Source of the DNA: Streptomyces sp. Go-475
Lineage (GTDB): Bacteria > Actinomycetota > Actinomycetes > Streptomycetales > Streptomycetaceae
Assembly (NCBI RefSeq): GCF_003330845.1
Contig: NZ_CP026121.1
Span: 2,709,501-2,773,500 of the forward strand
Length of the DNA stretch: 64,000 nucleotides
Reading direction: 5' to 3'
How positions within the stretch are numbered: the first letter of the stretch is position 1; each line of letters begins with the position of its first letter. Under the pieces are notes generated by a model, which saw only the letters and a list, made by a program, of their open reading frames with translations, was not told where the DNA came from and made no database searches. The translations under genes were made by a program, and so were the position numbers. Shown here one piece after another: positions 57,981-64,000 of the stretch.

Positions 57981-59849
57981 TTACTTCTTGCCCTTGCCCG
58001 ACCCCGCGCTGTCATCGCTCGACAGGACGGCGATGAAGGCCTCCTGCGGAACCTCCACGGAACCCACCATCTTCATCCGCTTCTTGCCCTCCTTCTGCTT
58101 CTCCAGCAGCTTCCGCTTACGGGAGATGTCACCGCCGTAGCACTTGGCGAGGACGTCCTTGCGGATGGCGCGGATGGTCTCGCGGGCGATGACCCGGGAG
58201 CCGATGGCGGCCTGGACCGGCACCTCGAAGGCCTGCCGCGGGATGAGCTCCTTGAGCTTGGCGACGAGCCGCACACCGTAGGCGTACGCCTGGTCCTTGT
58301 GGGTGATCGCCGAGAAGGCGTCCACCTTGTCGCCGTGCAGCAGGATGTCGACCTTGACCAGGCTGGAGGTCTGCTCGCCGGTGGGCTCGTAGTCCAGGGA
58401 CGCGTAACCGCGCGTCTTCGACTTCAACTGGTCGAAGAAGTCGAAGACGATCTCGGCCAGGGGCAGGGTGTAGCGGATCTCGACCCGCTCCTCGGAGAGG
58501 TAGTCCATGCCGAGCAGCGTGCCGCGCCGGGTCTGGCACAGCTCCATGATCGAGCCGATGAACTCGCTCGGCGCCAGGATGGTGGCCCGGACGACCGGCT
58601 CGTAGACCTCCGAGATCTTGCCCTCGGGGAACTCGCTCGGGTTGGTGACCGTGTGCTCGCTGCCGTCCTCCATGACGACGCGGTAGACCACGTTCGGCGC
58701 GGTGGCGATCAGGTCGAGCCCGAACTCGCGCTCCAGCCGCTCCCGGATCACGTCCAGGTGCAGCAGGCCGAGGAAGCCGACGCGGAAGCCGAAGCCGAGG
58801 GCCGCGGAGGTCTCCGGCTCGTACACCAGCGCGGCGTCGTTGAGCTGGAGCTTGTCCAGGGCCTCGCGCAGCTCGGGGTAGTCCGAGCCGTCCAGCGGAT
58901 ACAGGCCGGAGAAGACCATCGGCTTGGGGTCCTTGTAGCCGCCGAGGGGCTCGGTGGCGCCCTTGGACTGACTGGTGACCGTGTCACCGACCTTGGACTG
59001 GCGGACGTCCTTCACGCCGGTGATCAGGTAGCCCACCTCGCCGACGCCGAGGCCGTCGGCGCCGAGCATCTCCGGCGAGTTGGTGCCGATCTCCAGCAGC
59101 TCGTGCGTGGCGCCGGTCGACATCATCTTGATGCGCTCGCGCTTGTTGAGCTGACCGTCGATGACCCGGACGTACGTCACGACGCCCCGGTAGGAGTCGT
59201 AGACCGAGTCGAAGATCATGGCGCGGGCCGGGGCGTCCTTGACGCCGACCGGGGCCGGGACCTGCTCGACGACCTTGTCCAGCAGCGCCTCGACACCGAG
59301 CCCGGTCTTCGCGGAGACCTTGAGCACGTCGTCGGGCTCGCACCCGATGAGGTGGGCCAGCTCCTCGGCGAACTTCTCGGGCTGCGCCGCCGGCAGGTCG
59401 ATCTTGTTGAGGACGGGGATGATCGTGAGGTCGTTCTCCATCGCCAGGTAGAGGTTGGCGAGGGTCTGGGCCTCGATGCCCTGGGCGGCGTCGACCAGGA
59501 GGATGGTGCCCTCGCAGGCGGCGAGCGACCGCGAGACCTCGTAGGTGAAGTCGACGTGCCCCGGGGTGTCGATCATGTTGAGGATGTGCGTGTTGTCCTT
59601 GTCGTGGGTGGGGGCCCACGGCAGACGCACCGCCTGAGACTTGATCGTGATGCCGCGCTCGCGCTCGATGTCCATGCGGTCGAGGTACTGAGCGCGCATC
59701 TGCCGCTGCTCGACCACTCCGGTCAGCTGGAGCATCCGGTCGGCGAGCGTGGACTTGCCGTGGTCGATGTGCGCGATGATGCAGAAGTTGCGGATCAGAG
59801 CCGGGTCGGTACGGCTCGGCTCGGGCACATGGCTAGGGATCGCGGGCAC
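57981..59849 (-). CDS. lepA: Elongation factor 4 (LepA)
   Basis: 622 aa GTPase that back-translocates or remodels stalled ribosomes. The G domain has G1 [10 protein letters not shown]3 [11 protein letters not shown] and G4 NKIDLP; the C-terminal [17 protein letters not shown] region is the LepA-specific CTD. GTG 59849 is preferred, with AGGA 7 bases upstream; the frame to 59918 has no better support. Divergent from rpsT. Confidence 0.97.
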   Translation of the reverse strand: MPAIPSHVPEPSRTDPALIRNFCIIAHIDHGKSTLADRMLQLTGVVEQRQMRAQYLDRMDIERERGITIKSQAVRLPWAPTHDKDNTHILNMIDTPGHVDFTYEVSRSLAACEGTILLVDAAQGIEAQTLANLYLAMENDLTIIPVLNKIDLPAAQPEKFAEELAHLIGCEPDDVLKVSAKTGLGVEALLDKVVEQVPAPVGVKDAPARAMIFDSVYDSYRGVVTYVRVIDGQLNKRERIKMMSTGATHELLEIGTNSPEMLGADGLGVGEVGYLITGVKDVRQSKVGDTVTSQSKGATEPLGGYKDPKPMVFSGLYPLDGSDYPELREALDKLQLNDAALVYEPETSAALGFGFRVGFLGLLHLDVIRERLEREFGLDLIATAPNVVYRVVMEDGSEHTVTNPSEFPEGKISEVYEPVVRATILAPSEFIGSIMELCQTRRGTLLGMDYLSEERVEIRYTLPLAEIVFDFFDQLKSKTRGYASLDYEPTGEQTSSLVKVDILLHGDKVDAFSAITHKDQAYAYGVRLVAKLKELIPRQAFEVPVQAAIGSRVIARETIRAIRKDVLAKCYGGDISRKRKLLEKQKEGKKRMKMVGSVEVPQEAFIAVLSSDDSAGSGKGKK

Positions 59850-60089
59850 GCAGGGTCCTGATTCTTGAGGCGTCCGCAGTGTCTGCGGTCTCGGGTCGGA
59901 TCGATACGTAGCCTCCATGGTCCCACGGGTGGCGACCGTGGACGGGTTTGGGCCGTGGATGGGCCCGCTGGTAGCCTGGGTGGCTGTGTCTCATGCCCTC
60001 TCGCAGGAGGCACGACCTCAAGAAATCACCCGGTACGGGAACCGTGCGGTTCAGTGCGGTCCCGTGCCAGAACCTGAAAAGGCTCATTC
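59850..60089. promoter_or_regulatory. Divergent lepA/rpsT promoter region
   Basis: 240 bases without a gene. Its rpsT-proximal part contains the 12-bp leader hairpin listed separately. I see no convincing -35/-10 pair. Confidence 0.4.
60032..60068 (+). promoter_or_regulatory. rpsT leader hairpin, candidate autoregulatory element
   Basis: GGTACGGGAACCG (60032-60044) pairs with CGGTCCCGTGCC (60057-60068), a 12-bp stem with one G-U pair and one bulge and a 12-base loop. It ends 21 bases before the rpsT GTG. In E. coli, S20 represses its own translation; whether this hairpin does so is inference. Confidence 0.5.
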
Positions 60090-60356
60090 GTGGCGAACAT
60101 CAAGTCCCAGATCAAGCGGATCAAGACCAACGAGAAGGCCCGGCTGCGCAACAAGGCCGTCAAGTCCTCCCTGAAGACCGCGATCCGCAAGGCCCGCGAG
60201 GCCGCTGCCGCGGGTGACGTCGAGAAGGCCACCGAGTACCAGCGCGCTGCCGCGCGTCAGCTCGACAAGGCCGTCTCGAAGGGCGTCATCCACAAGAACC
60301 AGGCTGCCAACAAGAAGTCGGCGCTGGCTCAGAAGGTCGCCGCGCTCAAGGGCTGA
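60090..60356 (+). CDS. rpsT: 30S ribosomal protein S20
   Basis: 88 aa, Lys/Arg/Ala-rich helical protein beginning [20 protein letters not shown], the family N-terminus. It binds 16S rRNA. GTG start at 60090; a GAAAAGG lies about 10 bases upstream. A strong terminator follows. Confidence 0.97.
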   Translation: MANIKSQIKRIKTNEKARLRNKAVKSSLKTAIRKAREAAAAGDVEKATEYQRAAARQLDKAVSKGVIHKNQAANKKSALAQKVAALKG

Positions 60357-60477
60357 CATCTGATGTGACCGCCGGAGGGAATCGAGCGGGCCCTCTCTCA
60401 TCCGCTCCCGTCCGGCACCCTTTCGGGTCCGCGCGCGGCCTGCGTTCGCCACGCGGGCGCGGATCCAGCAGCTTGAA

Positions 60478-60529
60478 CCGAAGGCCGGGTGGCTCTCCTG
60501 TTCCCCATGGGAGGCCGCCCGGCCTTCGG
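60478..60529 (+). terminator. Strong terminator after rpsT
   Basis: A 16-bp stem (60478-60493 with 60514-60529) has one T-G position, which is a G-U pair in plus-strand RNA but A/C in minus-strand RNA. This orients it to rpsT. It also ends 6 bases before the convergent NTF2-like gene stop. Confidence 0.85.
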
Positions 60530-60534
60530 CCTGT

Positions 60535-60930
60535 TCAGGACCAGAACTCGTTGTTCTTGTCGATGTCCTCGACACACTCGTCGAGGTCGGTGACCTTGTC
60601 GCCCACGATCCGGAAGATGATGCAGCCGGTGTCGTCGAGGTGCTTGCCGCCCCGCTCGGCCGTGAAGCGGGTCATGCCGACCGCGTGGCCGCGGCCGTCG
60701 ACGGCGATGCCGATCAACTCGGCACGCATTGTCCCGTTGGTCTCCGCGCCGAGCCGTTCGTACATCTCGATGATGGAGTCCACGCCTTTGAAGTCGCCCG
60801 ACAACGGGTGATTCCCGGGCACGTGGTGTGTGGCGTCTCCCGCGATCAGTCCGCGCAAGGTGTCCATGTCACCGCGCGAGAAAGCCTCGAATCCCTTGCG
60901 GACCAGCGCTGCGTGGGGGTGTTCAGCCAT
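60535..60930 (-). CDS. NTF2-like (SnoaL) protein
   Basis: 131 aa cone-shaped fold. Pattern: ALVRKGFEAFSRGDMDTLRGLIAGDATHHVPG at the start and CIIFRIVGDKVTDLDECVEDID at the end, with His in HHVPG lining the pocket. Substrate or ligand unknown. ATG 60930 is chosen; a GTG 12 bases upstream (60942) is also possible. Confidence 0.82.
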   Translation of the reverse strand: MAEHPHAALVRKGFEAFSRGDMDTLRGLIAGDATHHVPGNHPLSGDFKGVDSIIEMYERLGAETNGTMRAELIGIAVDGRGHAVGMTRFTAERGGKHLDDTGCIIFRIVGDKVTDLDECVEDIDKNNEFWS

Positions 60931-61030
60931 GGCCTTCGCCACCTCTCCGTCACTTGGCGATCTACGGCTGATACACCCGATTCTCCTCCTCGACAGGAGG
61001 AGGGCGACTCGATCACGGCACAGTGGAGGC

Positions 61031-61456
61031 ATGACCGCAGAGGACGGAAACGTACTGGCCGGGGCCCGCGTGGCGACCCGGCTCCCCGCCCAGGACCTGG
61101 ACCGGGCGCGGCGCTTCTACTCGGAGAAACTCGGCCTGGAGCCCGTCGACGAACGGCCCCGCGGGCTGCTCTACCGCTGCGGCGGCGGAGAGTTCGCGCT
61201 GTTCCGGTCGACGGGAGCCTCGCCCGGGACCTTCACGCAGATGGCGCTGGAGGTCGACGACATCGACGCCGTCGTGGCGGAGCTCAAGCGGCGCGGCGTG
61301 GTCTTCGAGGAGGTCGACGTACCCGGCCTGCGCACGGAGGGCGGGATCGCCGAGGTCGAGGGGCACTACCCGAGCAAGGGCGCGCGGGGTGAACGCGGCG
61401 GCTGGTTCCGTGACAGCGAGGGGAACCTGCTGGGGATCGGTCAGCCCCTGTACTGA
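61031..61456 (+). CDS. VOC-family (glyoxalase-fold) protein
   Basis: 141 aa. RLPAQDLDRARRFYSEKLGLEPVDERPRG starts the first beta-alpha unit and RGGWFRDSEGNLLGIGQ ends the second, with metal-type residues at the ends. TGGAGG precedes ATG 61031. Function unknown; divergent from the NTF2-like gene. Confidence 0.87.
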   Translation: MTAEDGNVLAGARVATRLPAQDLDRARRFYSEKLGLEPVDERPRGLLYRCGGGEFALFRSTGASPGTFTQMALEVDDIDAVVAELKRRGVVFEEVDVPGLRTEGGIAEVEGHYPSKGARGERGGWFRDSEGNLLGIGQPLY

Positions 61457-61469
61457 GCCCCCCCGGGTA

Positions 61470-62459
61470 TCAGCCCCGGCCCCGGGAGCGAGCCGCCCGG
61501 GCGATCGTGACGACCGCCTTCTCCAGGGCGTACTCGGGGTCGTCGCCCCCGCCCTTCACGCCCGCGTCCGCCTCGGCCACCGCCCGGAGCGCCACCGACA
61601 CACCGTCCGGCGTCCATCCGCGCATCTGCTGCCGCACCCGGTCGATCTTCCACGGCGGCATGCCCAGCTCCCGCGCGAGGTCGGCCGGCCGGCCGCCGCG
61701 CGCCGACGACAGCTTCCCGATCGCCCGGACGCCCTGCGCCAGCGCGCTCGTGATCATCACCGGTGCCACGCCGGTCGCCAGCGACCAGCGCAGCGCCTCC
61801 AGCGCCTCGGCCGCCCGGCCCTCGACCGCCCGGTCGGCGACCGTGAAGCTCGACGCCTCGGCCCGGCCCGTGTAGTACCGCCCGACGACCGCCTCGTCGA
61901 TCGTCCCCTCGACGTCCGCGACCAGCTGGGAGACCGCCGAGGCCAGCTCCCGCAGATCGCTGCCGATCGCGTCGACGAGCGCCTGGCAGGCCTCCGGCGT
62001 GGCGGACCTGCCCGTCGCGCGGAACTCCTGCCGCACGAACGCCAGCCGGTCCGCCGGCTTCGTCATCTTCGGGCAGGCCACCTCGCGCGCCCCCGCCTTG
62101 CGCGCCGCGTCGAGCAGGCCCTTGCCCTTGGCTCCGCCGGCGTGCAGCAGCACGAGGGTGATCTCCTCGGCGGGCGCCCCGAGGTACGCCTTCACGTCCT
62201 TGACGGTGTCGGCCGAGAGGTCCTGCGCGTTGCGTACGACCACGACCTTGCGCTCCGCGAAGAGCGACGGACTCGTCAGCTCGGCGAGCGTGCCGGGCTG
62301 CAACTGGTCCGGGGTCAGGTCCCGCACGTCCGTGTCGGCGTCGGCGGCCTTCGCCGCGGCCACCACCTCCTGCACGGCACGGTCCAGCAGCAGGTCCTCC
62401 TGGCCCACGGCGAGCGTCACCGGGGCGAGAGGGTCGTCATTCGCAGTCTTCCTGGCCAT
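61470..62459 (-). CDS. holA: DNA polymerase III subunit delta
   Basis: 329 aa clamp-loader wrench. The N-terminal domain has VGQEDLLLDRAVQEVV; the middle KVVVVRNAQDLS, and the C-terminal collar helices are AEALEALRWSLATGVAPVMITSALAQGVR. Conserved position downstream of lepA/rpsT in actinobacteria. ATG 62459 is chosen; an upstream ATG lies at 62471. Confidence 0.95.
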   Translation of the reverse strand: MARKTANDDPLAPVTLAVGQEDLLLDRAVQEVVAAAKAADADTDVRDLTPDQLQPGTLAELTSPSLFAERKVVVVRNAQDLSADTVKDVKAYLGAPAEEITLVLLHAGGAKGKGLLDAARKAGAREVACPKMTKPADRLAFVRQEFRATGRSATPEACQALVDAIGSDLRELASAVSQLVADVEGTIDEAVVGRYYTGRAEASSFTVADRAVEGRAAEALEALRWSLATGVAPVMITSALAQGVRAIGKLSSARGGRPADLARELGMPPWKIDRVRQQMRGWTPDGVSVALRAVAEADAGVKGGGDDPEYALEKAVVTIARAARSRGRG

Positions 62460-62505
62460 CGCGCCAAGCATCCCACGCGCCACTGACAGCGGGCTCCGCC
62501 GAGAC

Positions 62506-62760
62506 CTACGGCTCCTCCCGCCAGCCCTCCCACTCCCCCGCGAACCGGTCCAGCTCCCCGGGGTCCAGCCGCTCTTCCTCGTCCCGCAGGACGACCAGCC
62601 ACTGCGCGTCCTCGGCGTCGTCCTCACCGGCCAGCGCGTCCCGCACGAGCTGCGGCTCCTCGACGACGCCGAAGCGCTCGGCCAGCGCCTGCGCCACCTC
62701 TTCCGCGGCATCCCGGTCGGGCAGTACCAGCACATGTCGCACATCACTCACGCCGGACAT
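62506..62760 (-). CDS. Small acidic protein of unknown function
   Basis: 84 aa beginning MSGVSDVRHVLVLPDRDAAEEV and ending DRFAGEWEGWREEP. It is acidic, without membrane segments, and I do not recognise a family, though it looks like a conserved actinobacterial neighbour of holA. The likely start is the ATG at 62760 or the GTG four codons further in. Confidence 0.6.
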   Translation of the reverse strand: MSGVSDVRHVLVLPDRDAAEEVAQALAERFGVVEEPQLVRDALAGEDDAEDAQWLVVLRDEEERLDPGELDRFAGEWEGWREEP

Positions 62761-62789
62761 TGTCCGACACCGCCGCACGGCCCGGCCGC

Positions 62790-63671
62790 TCAGCCCTTGC
62801 GGACCACCTGCACGTCGAGGTCGACCCGGATGCTCGGCCCGACCACCGCGATGCCCCGCGCCAGCATCGTCTGCCAGCTCACGGTGAAGTCGTCCCGGTG
62901 CAGCTCGGTCGTGGCCCGGCAGGCCGCCCGCACCTCGCCCTCCATGCCGTTGCCCAGCCCCAGGTACTCGGTGTCCAGCGTGACCGTCCGCGTCACGCCG
63001 TGCAGCGACAGCGCCCCCGTCACGGCCCACCGGTTCCCGCCCTTGTGCACGAACCGCTCGCTGTAGAACTCCAGGGTGGGGAACCGCTCGACGTCCAGGA
63101 AGTCCGCCGACCGCAGATGGTCGTCGCGCATCCTCATGTTCGTGTCGATGGACGCCGCGTCGATCACCACGTGCATCGCCGACCGCTCGACCGGCTCGGC
63201 GATCCGTATGACCCCCGCGAAGGACGTGAACCGCCCGTGGATCCGGGCCAGTCCGATGTGCCGCGCCGTGAAGCCGATCGAGGAGTGCGCCGGCTCGATC
63301 TCCCAGTCGCCCGGCGCGGGCAGCTCCGGCGGCCGGGCCAGCTGCAGCGTCACCTCGCCGAGCGACGCGAGCGCGTTCTCGCCGACCTGCGTGGTCGCCA
63401 GGTACGGCGTGTACCCCTCCGCCGACACCGCGAGCCGGTACTCCCCCGCGGGCACCGTCGTCAGGAACGACCCGTACGGGTCCGCTCCCCCGCTGACCAC
63501 CGGACGCCCCATGGTGTCGGTGACCGCGAACTCCGCGTGCCGGACCGGCTCGTTGACCGGGTCCAGCACCCGGCAGGCCAGCACCCCGGCGCTCGGCGGC
63601 GTCGGCACCGCGGCCAGGGGACTCGTCCGTTGCACCCGGTTGCTTCGGCTTCCCAGCCAGCGGCCGATCAT
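62790..63671 (-). CDS. YceI-domain protein with N-terminal carboxypeptidase-regulatory-like domain
   Basis: 293 aa. Residues about 30-115 form a beta-sandwich (EPVRHAEFAVTDTMGRPVVSGGADPYGSFLTTVPAGEY). The YceI lipid-binding barrel follows (about 120-290), with WEIEPAHSSIGFTARH and GALSLHGVTRTVTL. It probably carries an isoprenoid or lipid ligand. The ATG 63671 has GGGGAG upstream. No clear signal peptide. Confidence 0.88.
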   Translation of the reverse strand: MIGRWLGSRSNRVQRTSPLAAVPTPPSAGVLACRVLDPVNEPVRHAEFAVTDTMGRPVVSGGADPYGSFLTTVPAGEYRLAVSAEGYTPYLATTQVGENALASLGEVTLQLARPPELPAPGDWEIEPAHSSIGFTARHIGLARIHGRFTSFAGVIRIAEPVERSAMHVVIDAASIDTNMRMRDDHLRSADFLDVERFPTLEFYSERFVHKGGNRWAVTGALSLHGVTRTVTLDTEYLGLGNGMEGEVRAACRATTELHRDDFTVSWQTMLARGIAVVGPSIRVDLDVQVVRKG

Positions 63672-63701
63672 CCCCGACTCCCCTGTGTGACTCGAAATCG
63701 C

Positions 63702-63728
63702 CTGTTGATCACTGTTGATCACCTGTTG
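63702..63728. repeat. 10-bp tandem repeat upstream of the YceI gene
   Basis: CTGTTGATCA occurs at 63702 and 63712, with a partial third copy. It lies 30-60 bases upstream of the YceI gene. Two copies spaced one helical turn apart could bind a regulator. Confidence 0.4.
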
Positions 63729-63845
63729 CCGAAGACGCATTCGACCACCAGTGAGGCTTTCGAGGCAACACGAGACCACATCACGGGAATCCAGCACATG
63801 TGCTGGCACTACACACGAGTAGCCCCGTGTCGCCCGAATTGATCC

Positions 63846-64000
63846 CTAGCCGGTCCGGCGCAGCACCGGCACCCTGTCGAGTTCGATGCCGAACCGCTCC
63901 CGGTACGCCCCGAGCACCTCCTCGTCCGTCCCCAGTTCCCGCGTCTCCCGCGCCCCGTCGGCCGAGGTCACCGTGAGCCCGCGCCCGCTGAGCGTGATCC
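63846..64000 (-). CDS. C-terminus of a likely arylamine N-acetyltransferase (partial)
   Basis: Only the last 51 codons are in the window; the gene continues beyond the right edge. The encoded end reads ITLSGRGLTVTSADG, then a TDEEVLGAYRERFGIELDRV segment before the stop. This matches the C-terminal part of NAT enzymes of actinomycetes in pattern, but the catalytic Cys-His-Asp lies outside, so the assignment is tentative. Confidence 0.5.
   Translation of the reverse strand, partial: ITLSGRGLTVTSADGARETRELGTDEEVLGAYRERFGIELDRVPVLRRTG

Overview
The window is a stretch of chromosome from a high-GC actinomycete, almost certainly a Streptomyces. Coding density is high, GTG starts are common, many genes overlap in ATGA or GTGA, and there is one rare TTA codon. 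Several gene orders are typical of the genus: phoH-ybeY-CorC-(YjbR)-cdd-era, hrcA-dnaJ2, lepA/rpsT/holA, and leuA next to a metalloprotease. I see no rRNA, tRNA, CRISPR, insertion sequence or prophage.

Layout. 1-6.6 kb: an oligopeptide-type ABC importer operon (lipoprotein, permease, fused permease-ATPase, ATPase) ending in a DapA/NanA-like aldolase. 6.6-10.9 kb: a NarL-type two-component pair and an MMPL exporter. 10.9-15.1 kb: a TerB-like zinc-ribbon protein, leuA with a Leu-rich leader peptide, and divergently an intracellular M4 protease followed by a likely emfourin inhibitor. 15.2-19.3 kb: a family 1 glycosidase, then a WhiJ-like cluster (DUF574 methyltransferase, DUF397 protein, HTH regulator, HATPase protein). 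19.3-28.4 kb: the era-phoH housekeeping block, interrupted by an amtB-glnK pair with a GlnR-box array, a small secreted protein, a decayed regulator and an MFS exporter. 28.6-33 kb: a sugar kinase and a glucarate pathway (gudD, kdgD) with its IclR regulator. 33-40 kb: an MFS protein, adenine/adenosine deaminase, RNase Z, a HIT protein and tricorn protease. 40-48 kb: rsmE, nitronate monooxygenase, the CIRCE-controlled hrcA-dnaJ2 pair, DUF3097 and hemW. 48-55 kb: a HATPase/PP2C phosphatase divergent from a large soluble HAMP-repeat hybrid kinase with its own response regulator. 55-64 kb: a MarR regulator, acyl-CoA ligase, lepA, rpsT, holA, a YceI protein and the end of an arylamine N-acetyltransferase.

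How it works together. Much of the window is housekeeping: translation factors, ribosome maturation, heat-shock control, protein turnover. The accessory parts are mainly signalling and nutrient acquisition. The most notable are the TTA-containing (bldA-dependent) HAMP-repeat kinase facing a PP2C phosphatase, the nitrogen-controlled transporter with an altered pore residue, the cytoplasmic protease with its adjacent inhibitor, and the WhiJ-like cluster.
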